From contig NZ_PDHM01000025.1 in assembly GCF_002573715.1 (NCBI RefSeq), positions 1 to 37,740 on the forward strand: a DNA stretch of 37,740 nt. The letters are read 5' to 3'. Source of the stretch: Paenibacillus sp. EZ-K15 (GTDB taxonomy: Bacteria; Bacillota; Bacilli; Paenibacillales; Paenibacillaceae). Both the position numbers and the translations under genes were made by a program. This document shows positions 8,765-15,568 of the stretch, piece after piece. The number at the start of each line of letters is the position of its first letter. Position 1 is the first letter of the stretch. The notes beneath the pieces were generated by a model. It was not told where the DNA came from. It did not search any database and worked only from the letters and a program-made list of their open reading frames with translations.

Positions 8765-11700
8765 CTATTTCAACCTTCTTCGGATGTCATTTAATTTCGA
8801 GGAGACCTGTCTGTAGAACTGATAACGCTCTTCACCGTCCGCAAGCTCCACCTTCTCGTATTCAAGCCGGTCGCGCGTTTCCAAGAACCGCTCAGCCAAT
8901 TCTTCCAGCTTCGTGAGCAGTGGCGTAATATCCTCGGAAGCGGTCAGCTCCTGATCGCGGCGGGAGGATTTGCGAAGCAGCGTGCTCCGGCTTTTCTCAT
9001 CCAGCTGACGGAAATGCTTGTAGACTTCATACTCCACGTCATTCACGCTTTTCAGCAGATTGGCAAACGGCTCCCAGGAATCCTCTTCCGGATCGCGATC
9101 ATAAACGAAGAGTGCACCCTTCTTCGTGATCGTCCCGGTATACAATGCCTCAATAAATTGATCGAGCCATTTCTCCTCATTCTGATTATCGCTGATCAAG
9201 AGCTCGAACTCCGTGATTTTGGCCGCGATGGCGGCATATTTCTTCAGCTCTTCCCGCACGCTGCGGATCATTTCCGGCGAACGAATCAGATTTTCCTTGG
9301 CCATCTCCTCGTTGATGCTGTTGAAAATATCCTTGGAGCCCGCCGGCTCCAGCCCCTCAGTCATTAGACGCTTCAGCTCGGTCCATGCCCGCTTCACTTC
9401 CCCAAGGTTAGGCTTGGGACTATCAAGCTGCAAGTCATAAGCACGAAGCAGCTCGTTCAGATCAAATGGCTTCGTAAACACGACCGCATAGCGGCTGCTC
9501 GTGTTCTGATCAATATCCTTCTGGGTGATGACCTTAAACTCAAGCGCCTGGTTAAATTCGGCGCGAACCCGGGCGTTGTAATCTTGAACCCGCGGGTTGA
9601 GGTAGGTATCCCCCCAGGATTTCTCGGGAATCGGCGATGGCAGGTACGTCCAGTTGTTGCGGTCCGTCTGAACCAAGTGACGCCCAACGCCTTCCTTGTC
9701 CATGATCGTGCGCTCGTAGCTCTCCTCATAAACCTTAAGCGGCGTATAGACGAACAGAGGCACGCCGTTCTTCGTATTCAGCCAGAAGATCCGGTTTTTC
9801 ACTTCGCTCTCTTTCACGGTGAAGTGAGACTTCCCAACCGAATTGTTTTGATAATTACGAATTCCCTTCAGAATGCTTGGCGCCTGTACAGGCACGGACA
9901 CAAAGCCCCAGGAAGGGAAGTACAAATTGCCTGCGCTGTTGCTCAGATGGAAGACCGGGACGGCTTCATCATCCAGCTTGCTAGCGATATTGCGCTCGAC
10001 AAATTTCTCGATGGAATCCTCCTGCCCGAACTTCATGACGAGGAAATCCTCCATCGAGCGGGTAATCAAATCGCCGAATTTATCGGTAAGAAACTCCGAA
10101 ATGGATCTGACGATATCAATCTCCTGCTCACGCGTCCAACGATTGGCATGGCTCAGCAGCTCCTGCGCGAAATCGCGGATGAGATCGTCCACATCCTTCT
10201 GATCCATGATTTTGTTGATCACGTCGGAAATATCGGGCACGCTGACCAGGTTCCAGTAATACGTCTTGTTTCCTTTATGATCCTGCTGCTCTTCACCGTT
10301 GACGAGAATGTCGCCATTCTTGGCAAAGATCGAATTCAGCGCATTCAGAATTTCCGTATACACGCTATAAATCCGGTTATTCTCCTGATTCAGCAAATCG
10401 TATAAATCCTCATAGAACTCAATCATCTGCTCGGTGCGTTCCACATCCGCTTCCAGCCAATATTCGTTGATTTTGGCTTCGATATAGATGTTTTTCTTCT
10501 TGTCCTTCGAGACAAAAGCGCTCTTCGCATCACCCAGACGATCGATCGCCTGTTCTCTGGCCGACTCGATGTCGCGAGGAATGCGGGTCAGATTCTCGCG
10601 CAGCGCTTCGATGTAGGACAGAAGCATTTTCAGCAGGCTGAAGCCCTTCTCCGTATAGATCAACCGGGACACATAAAACGGTCCTTGCTGTGGATGCAGG
10701 AACATGCGGCGGATTTGATCGCTGAACTGAGCCACGATCTCGCCCGGCAGCTGCTTCTTCGCTTTGATATACTCCTCGCGGGCTCTCGCCAGGAAATTCT
10801 GCTCCAGCTCCGTGTCCATATTGATAACCTGGTTCTTCACGACGTTCGCATAGCTGAGCCGTTCGCTATTCTGGTATCCGGGAAGCGGCTCCGGTACGCG
10901 GGACTCGAAGTTCTTCGTCATCGAGTCCAGATCGATGCCGAGCTTGCTTGCGAATTTCTCGACGTCCTCCTGGCTTGGCGCCTTCTCAAACATGGTTTGC
11001 ATTTTGCCAAAAACGCGGTACGCCAGATATGTGGTCATCTCTTCAATGGGTAGAACAGCCGAAGATGCGCCGATGATGTTGTAGTCGTAATTGGCAGGAT
11101 ACGCCTTGTTCATCTGCGCGATATTGGTACGGATGTTGCTGATATAGTCATGGATCGCAAACTCTTCGCCAGACTGTTTTTCCTCGCTGGCCATGAAGTT
11201 CGTGATGTTCTCTGCAGTAACGTTCATGCAGTAATCATAGGCATTCTCCAGCAGCTTGCCTTCCGTATTCGTAGCGGAAATCAGGTGACATAGATTAAAC
11301 GGAGGTAGCGGAGAGTTCACGTTCAGAATGTTGCCGTACTGCTGCTTGAACCGCTCGCCTCTGGCATCCACGTTCATCCAGTAATCGAGCTCTTTGAGCG
11401 CGGCGTAACCGTTCTTCTTGATGTATTCGCGCGTATGCTCGCTCAAGCTTTTGTTCGCCAGATTAATATCCGGCGTAAACAGATAGCCGAGCGTGTTCAC
11501 GCGGTCGATGCCAGCAGAGCCGTGGTCCCGCTCGATAATGCCACGAACGATATAGGCAATGTCCAAGAAGCAGCCGCTGCCTGTACCGCCGGACAGCCCC
11601 GTCAGTAGGAAGACCATCAGCTTTTTGTTCGTTCCGACTGACAGCGTCTTAATCTTCTTGTCGATCGCCTGCACCACTTGCGTAATCTTCGTGAACAGGA

Positions 11701-12154
11701 GCAAGCGACCCGCTTGGCGTACGCCTGCTGCTCCGTTCATGCCGTCGGTAATGCTCAGCTCAGGCGACAGCCAATCCGTAATGTACGGCTCCAGGATGCT
11801 CCGGTTTTGAAGGAGGCCTCCAATCTCGGCATTGGAGAGAAGCACGAATTCATTGATCGGATCAAGCCCGATGCCTTTATAGCGTTTATTCTTATCCTGC
11901 TCGTTGGTCTCAAAAGCCAGAAACTCCACATTATCCGGCTTGTCCATTCTCTTCTTGGACAACGGATCCTCCGGCAGCTTGAAACGGCGGTTAATCTGAT
12001 ATTTCAAGCGCAGCAGCGCATCGATCCCCGTCCCTCCAAGTCCAATGATAAGGATCGGATTGTCGATGGTATCGACCCGTATTTTCTCGCTGACAATCCC
12101 GCCTCCGAGTGAAACGTCAAGCTGTTGTATATGTTCTCTAACTACCGGTTTCAT
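8765..12154 (-). CDS. Tubulin/FtsZ-superfamily protein (Tubulin_2-like), 1129 aa
   Basis: The N-terminal domain has the tubulin-type nucleotide-binding features: a glycine-rich loop GLGGTG at residues 38-43 after a hydrophobic strand (NPILII), and the tubulin signature loop GGTGSG at 189-194 after a strand ending LLTGLS. FtsZ is about 360 aa; this protein is three times longer, with some 700 C-terminal residues of mostly helical, charged sequence plus a beta-rich patch (YFPSWGFVSVPV). Proteins with this head and a long extension form the Tubulin_2-like group, known from genome surveys beside VWA and GTPase genes. It should bind GTP and may polymerise; neither has been shown here. The start ATG at 12154 has a strong AGGAGGGG ribosome binding site. 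The next gene begins three bases after its stop. A MITE-like insertion lies just upstream, between this gene and the secreted VWA gene. Confidence 0.85.
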   Translation of the reverse strand: MKPVVREHIQQLDVSLGGGIVSEKIRVDTIDNPILIIGLGGTGIDALLRLKYQINRRFKLPEDPLSKKRMDKPDNVEFLAFETNEQDKNKRYKGIGLDPINEFVLLSNAEIGGLLQNRSILEPYITDWLSPELSITDGMNGAAGVRQAGRLLLFTKITQVVQAIDKKIKTLSVGTNKKLMVFLLTGLSGGTGSGCFLDIAYIVRGIIERDHGSAGIDRVNTLGYLFTPDINLANKSLSEHTREYIKKNGYAALKELDYWMNVDARGERFKQQYGNILNVNSPLPPFNLCHLISATNTEGKLLENAYDYCMNVTAENITNFMASEEKQSGEEFAIHDYISNIRTNIAQMNKAYPANYDYNIIGASSAVLPIEEMTTYLAYRVFGKMQTMFEKAPSQEDVEKFASKLGIDLDSMTKNFESRVPEPLPGYQNSERLSYANVVKNQVINMDTELEQNFLARAREEYIKAKKQLPGEIVAQFSDQIRRMFLHPQQGPFYVSRLIYTEKGFSLLKMLLSYIEALRENLTRIPRDIESAREQAIDRLGDAKSAFVSKDKKKNIYIEAKINEYWLEADVERTEQMIEFYEDLYDLLNQENNRIYSVYTEILNALNSIFAKNGDILVNGEEQQDHKGNKTYYWNLVSVPDISDVINKIMDQKDVDDLIRDFAQELLSHANRWTREQEIDIVRSISEFLTDKFGDLITRSMEDFLVMKFGQEDSIEKFVERNIASKLDDEAVPVFHLSNSAGNLYFPSWGFVSVPVQAPSILKGIRNYQNNSVGKSHFTVKESEVKNRIFWLNTKNGVPLFVYTPLKVYEESYERTIMDKEGVGRHLVQTDRNNWTYLPSPIPEKSWGDTYLNPRVQDYNARVRAEFNQALEFKVITQKDIDQNTSSRYAVVFTKPFDLNELLRAYDLQLDSPKPNLGEVKRAWTELKRLMTEGLEPAGSKDIFNSINEEMAKENLIRSPEMIRSVREELKKYAAIAAKITEFELLISDNQNEEKWLDQFIEALYTGTITKKGALFVYDRDPEEDSWEPFANLLKSVNDVEYEVYKHFRQLDEKSRSTLLRKSSRRDQELTASEDITPLLTKLEELAERFLETRDRLEYEKVELADGEERYQFYRQVSSKLNDIRRRLK

Positions 12155-12179
12155 AACTTCCCCTCCTGATAGGTCATGG

Positions 12180-12186
12180 CTTTAAG
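12180..12186. repeat. Left 7-bp flanking direct repeat (CTTTAAG)
   Basis: CTTTAAG here and at 12367-12373 flank the MITE-like element at equal distance from its inverted repeats. This fits a 7-bp target-site duplication. The right copy overlaps the stop codon of the secreted VWA gene. Confidence 0.55.
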
Positions 12187-12366
12187 AGGTTGTTCAAAAA
12201 GTCCGCTTTTGATAAGAAAACCAATCGAGGTCAATTCAGGGACGAGCGACCGCGATTTAAAGGTAGGTTTTCTTGCGATACAGAATTTCATCAGCGTAGC
12301 AAGATAACTTATAAATTCTATATCTAACACGAAGTGAATCAGGAAGCAGCCCTTTTTGAACACGCA
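12187..12366. mobile_element. MITE-like element, about 180 bp
   Basis: The element is bounded by inverted repeats: TGTTCAAAAAG starting at 12191 and its complement CTTTTTGAACA ending at 12362, each four bases from the proposed edge and continuing imperfectly inward (GTCCGC versus GGCTGC). Inside are further complementary arms (AAGAAAACC near 12214 and GGTTTTCTT near 12264), so the RNA or single strand could fold extensively. There is no transposase; an ORF across it is not convincing. It separates the secreted VWA gene from the tubulin-like gene and may change their co-transcription. The end sequence resembles repeats I believe are common in Paenibacillus genomes, but that needs a genome search. 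Confidence 0.65.
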
Positions 12367-12373
12367 CTTTAAG
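12367..12373. repeat. Right 7-bp flanking direct repeat (CTTTAAG)
   Basis: This is the second copy of CTTTAAG on the right edge of the MITE-like element. The stop codon of the VWA gene (minus strand, 12369-12371) lies inside it, so an insertion would have left the upstream reading frame intact. Confidence 0.55.
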
Positions 12374-14156
12374 CCAAATATTCAAATAATATCGTTTTGT
12401 CCGCCTGCTGCAGGGAAACTCTCAGCCGGTCTCCGTTCTTCAACTCCGTCCCATTCGTAGCATCCAGAGCGCGGCCGGACTTCTCGATCACGGCTGAAGA
12501 ATGATTCTTAAGTATGATGCGGTCGTTCTTGCCCGGCATGAACAGGATTTTCTCGGTCTCCTTGAGCTCCGGAGCAAGCTGCAGAAGCTGATGCAGATTG
12601 AACTTCCCTTTGAACGAAGCCAGCTTCTTGTATTGCGGGAAGGTCTTCTCGCCGGTGTTCTCATCCCTGATCTCGATCACGATCTGACCGACAAAGCCTT
12701 TGTTCGCTTTCTTAATCGCGCCGAGTATGAAATATGCAGCCGCTCCAACAATGAGCAGCGCCGCGATGCCAATGATTACGGGCCATAATGGAAAAGGTTT
12801 CGTTTCCTCGCCTGCAGTCATCTCCTTCCCACCGCTTCCGGAGCCGGAGGCTGCCGCCTTCGCACTAATCTTCACAGGCGCACTTTCGCGGTAGAAGCTC
12901 TGTTCCTCCGCACGCACCCTCAGCTCGTAGTCATGCTTCTGCGGAATCTTGTAATTCCCTTCAAAGCTGCCGCCTTTGTTCTCAAGGTCGACCTCCGACT
13001 CGTCCCCGGTGTCCAAGTCCTTGATCAACAGCTTGGCCGTCATATTGCCGTACTGTTCTTGGTCCTCCAGCTTCTGTCCATTGCTGACGAGATACGCGTT
13101 AATGTCAATCGTATCCCCTGCCTTTACCTTAGAAGATGGCGGAGGATCCATAGCCAGCTCCAGGTCGTAGTTGAATACGAGGTTAATGTCGATTTTGTCT
13201 TTCGATACGCCTTTCACCTGCAGCTTCCAATCGCCTTGCTGCGGCTTCAGCAGCTTGAGCAGTGAATAGGAATTGGAGGTAGATCGCAGTACATTGGCCG
13301 AGGGAATGGTCTGCTCAGCGCCAGCAGGATCGACCAGCTTCACGTCGACGGGGCTAGAGGACATAATGGAAATGTTCGCCTCCAGCACGTTCGCGTTCGG
13401 CACATGAACCGTAACCTCCTGATAGCTTCCGTTGCCGGTTATCGACTGTACCGGAACGATCTTAAGCTGCTGGTGGCTGGCAAAAATCTCGCTTAATATT
13501 TGCGGAAGGTCATCCGCCGAACTGGTGGTAAAGGATTTGCCCCCCGTTTGGTTTGCCAATTCAGCCAACGTTTCTTTGTTCAGCTTCCCGTCGGCATTCA
13601 GCCCAATCGTATAGATGGGGATGCCGCTTCCCTTGGCCTCCTTGACAGCTTGGGCTAAATCGTCTGAAGCTTCCTGGCTCGTCTTGCCTGTGTTTGGATC
13701 CAGGTCATTGTTGCCGTCGGCCAAAACAACGATCATCGGCGCATGCGCCGGGTCCATTCCCTGCTTCAGCACTTTTACGGCTTCATCGAGGCCTACGGAC
13801 ATATCCGTGTACGGGCCACGATCCAGTTGATCGATAAACTCCTTCAGTGCGGTCTTGTCCGCTTCCGACTGAATTTCAAGCAGGGCCTTCTCCCGCTGAA
13901 TCCGGTCGGTATAGGAAACGACGCCGACCTTGTCGCCGGTAGTGGCCAGCATGTCGATAAACATCTTCATCGCTTCGCTGCTGATCCTCTCGGGATCACT
14001 GTTTTTCATCGAGTTGCTGGCATCCATCACCAGGACGGCATCAATCTTGGAGCCTTGCGAGGCAGCTATTGCCTGGGGCAGAGTTCCTCCGCTCCAGGTC
14101 AGGATTAGCAGCACCGCTGCCATCAAAGAGAGCAGCCATTTATTTTTACGTAACAT
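12369..14156 (-). CDS. Secreted/membrane-anchored VWA protein with FHA-like cytoplasmic tail
   Basis: This 595-aa protein is the first gene of the leftward operon. It has a signal peptide (basic MLRKNK, hydrophobic 7-21, likely cleavage near AIAAS at 30-33), a VWA domain from about 38 to 230 with an intact MIDAS (DASNS at 45-49, a TDMS loop, LADGNND), then a beta-rich extracellular region and a TM helix at about 459-481. The last ~114 residues are cytoplasmic and contain a strand-rich region (ILFMPGKNDRIIL, NGTELKNGDRLRVSL) resembling FHA-type beta-sandwich domains. FHA domains bind phosphothreonine; whether this one does is unclear. The ATG at 14156 has AAGGAG seven bases upstream. It could sense an external ligand through the VWA domain and signal inward to the tubulin/GTPase proteins; this is inference. 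Confidence 0.82.
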   Translation of the reverse strand: MLRKNKWLLSLMAAVLLILTWSGGTLPQAIAASQGSKIDAVLVMDASNSMKNSDPERISSEAMKMFIDMLATTGDKVGVVSYTDRIQREKALLEIQSEADKTALKEFIDQLDRGPYTDMSVGLDEAVKVLKQGMDPAHAPMIVVLADGNNDLDPNTGKTSQEASDDLAQAVKEAKGSGIPIYTIGLNADGKLNKETLAELANQTGGKSFTTSSADDLPQILSEIFASHQQLKIVPVQSITGNGSYQEVTVHVPNANVLEANISIMSSSPVDVKLVDPAGAEQTIPSANVLRSTSNSYSLLKLLKPQQGDWKLQVKGVSKDKIDINLVFNYDLELAMDPPPSSKVKAGDTIDINAYLVSNGQKLEDQEQYGNMTAKLLIKDLDTGDESEVDLENKGGSFEGNYKIPQKHDYELRVRAEEQSFYRESAPVKISAKAAASGSGSGGKEMTAGEETKPFPLWPVIIGIAALLIVGAAAYFILGAIKKANKGFVGQIVIEIRDENTGEKTFPQYKKLASFKGKFNLHQLLQLAPELKETEKILFMPGKNDRIILKNHSSAVIEKSGRALDATNGTELKNGDRLRVSLQQADKTILFEYLA

Positions 14157-14359
14157 TGAATTACTCCTTCATCCATTTAGTCTAGCATCAGGTGGATGCC
14201 TCGGTTCAGTTGTCAGACCATTAGTCTAACTGTAGGCAATAAGTCTTAAAATTACATGAAAGAAAGCTTAAAAAACAGTAACGGGAACATCCATTTCTCT
14301 GGTGTATTTATATAGAAAATACCATGCTAATCACTAAAATATACCAGCACTATGTCCAT

Positions 14360-14388
14360 ATGATATAATTATACCTGCCAAAGTTCAA
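14360..14388 (-). promoter_or_regulatory. SigA-type promoter for the leftward cluster
   Basis: On the minus strand TTGAAC (14388-14383) and TATCAT (14365-14360) are separated by exactly 17 bases. The leader to the VWA start codon at 14156 would be about 200 bases. It overlaps the extended -10 of the opposite promoter, so polymerases could compete. Confidence 0.55.
14361..14369 (+). promoter_or_regulatory. Extended -10 promoter for the rightward genes
   Basis: TGATATAAT is a perfect extended -10 element (TGN plus TATAAT). No good -35 box lies 17 bases upstream, as is common for extended -10 promoters. It is about 100 bases from the start codon at 14473. Confidence 0.5.
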
Positions 14389-14472
14389 CATAATCAGTCG
14401 TACCACCCGGACTTAGGACACAAGGCTCACCCACCATTTTTGAACAAATACGATGCCGAAAGGAATAGATAT

Positions 14473-14625
14473 ATGATTACATACGGATGTCTCGGGATTT
14501 TGTTTCTTTTTGTCATCATCAAGATCACGGCCTACTTCAAGCGTAAGAAGAACGCCCCGACACCGGAGCAGCTGCATCAGACCCTGCTTGAAGTTGCCAA
14601 CTCACAGAGGGAACAGCATGGATAA
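14473..14625 (+). CDS. Small single-pass membrane protein, 50 aa
   Basis: This 50-aa protein has one TM helix (residues 3-22, GCLGILFLFVIIKIT), a basic stretch (KRKK) and a short amphipathic C-terminus. I chose the ATG at 14473 because AAAGGA lies eight bases upstream; an upstream in-frame TTG at 14440 lacks such a site. The last eight bases overlap the next gene (ATGGATAA), so translation is probably coupled. The positive-inside rule puts the C-terminus in the cytoplasm. It resembles no family I can name. Its place at the head of the rightward unit suggests a membrane tether or regulator of the larger complex. Confidence 0.7.
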   Translation: MITYGCLGILFLFVIIKITAYFKRKKNAPTPEQLHQTLLEVANSQREQHG

Positions 14626-15553
14626 GAAAAAGCCCGTACAACTTCGTCCCTATAATAAAACGAGATATGTCTACCAAAAGTTAAGGGTTTGCAAACATTG
14701 CCACAATTTCACGATTCTTTGGGAAGATAGCTGCGCTTTCTGTAAACGGAGCGCCCTCGTCCCCGTTATGGAACTTGCAGAGAAAATGGCCAAGCGTTCT
14801 ATGCAGAGTGATCGACTTCTCTTCTACATTATAGGGCTCTCTGCCGTACTTCTTAGTCAGACCTTCTTGCAGATCGTGATCTCCTTTGCTTGTATGGTGG
14901 TCCTGCTCGTATGGTTATGGCTGATGCAGCGCCGGATGCTGCAAACGGAGACCCTGCATGCTCTGAACAAGCTTATAAGATCTCATCAAAAACAGATTCA
15001 TGAGGGCCTGGATCTGAACAAAGCAACGGCTTCTGCCGCCATCAAGGAAGATGCCCAACTAGGGTATGAAATCGTCAGGGAAATTGCCTCCTTGGTCCGG
15101 AATGACCGCATCCGTCTGCAGCAGATCGTTCTCCTTCAAAGCTTCAGCTTGCGCAAGGATATGGAGCTTGAACTCGAACCGCTATTGCTGGATGAGTTTG
15201 ATCCGGACCTGGCCGCCTATATCGGTGAAATCGCCAAGATTAAACGCGAGTTGATTAACAGCAAAGCGATCCAATACCTGCTCGAACATGAATCCAACAT
15301 TTTACGGATGGAGCAAGGCAGGCAGATTATGATCGACGCCGCCGGGGCAGCGGTACGGAAGAAAAAATATATCGATACGTTCCCTGATTTTATTAGCCGC
15401 TATGCGGATGGATTGCCGAGATATCGCTTCCTCCGCTTGTATCAGATCGTACGCCGCAATCCCGGCTTGTCGTGGAATGGCCTGCGGGACCGTGTATCGG
15501 CCATTTATAATGAACACTACCGCTCGGACCCTGATTTTCAAAAATGGGATTAG
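14618..15553 (+). CDS. Zinc-ribbon membrane protein, 311 aa
   Basis: The N-terminus has a four-cysteine zinc ribbon (CKHC at about 26-29 and CAFC at about 41-44). Two closely spaced TM helices follow (about 66-84 and 86-104), and the C-terminal 200 residues are charged and helical. Both ends should be cytoplasmic with a TM hairpin between. The start at 14618 is chosen over an upstream in-frame start because it gives the natural MDKKK N-terminus, has AGAGGG upstream, and overlaps the stop of the 50-aa gene by eight bases. The zinc ribbon echoes the one in the GTPase of the opposite unit. The function is unknown; I infer a scaffold of the same membrane system. Confidence 0.72.
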   Translation: MDKKKPVQLRPYNKTRYVYQKLRVCKHCHNFTILWEDSCAFCKRSALVPVMELAEKMAKRSMQSDRLLFYIIGLSAVLLSQTFLQIVISFACMVVLLVWLWLMQRRMLQTETLHALNKLIRSHQKQIHEGLDLNKATASAAIKEDAQLGYEIVREIASLVRNDRIRLQQIVLLQSFSLRKDMELELEPLLLDEFDPDLAAYIGEIAKIKRELINSKAIQYLLEHESNILRMEQGRQIMIDAAGAAVRKKKYIDTFPDFISRYADGLPRYRFLRLYQIVRRNPGLSWNGLRDRVSAIYNEHYRSDPDFQKWD

Positions 15554-15568
15554 AGGGGCTATACCGAT

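Larger units (their letters stand above)
14157..14472. other. Divergent intergenic region with overlapping promoters
   Basis: This AT-rich 316-bp region separates the leftward and rightward units. It holds the two ribosome binding sites and the overlapping promoters listed separately. No other gene is evident. Confidence 0.7.

Noticed and set aside
9584..10405. A 273-aa plus-strand frame opposite the tubulin-like gene
   Set aside because: It is a shadow of the minus-strand gene; no ribosome binding site or family resemblance.
12151..12363. A 70-aa minus-strand reading frame between the VWA and tubulin-like genes
   Set aside because: It runs across the MITE-like element, has no ribosome binding site and no recognisable features.
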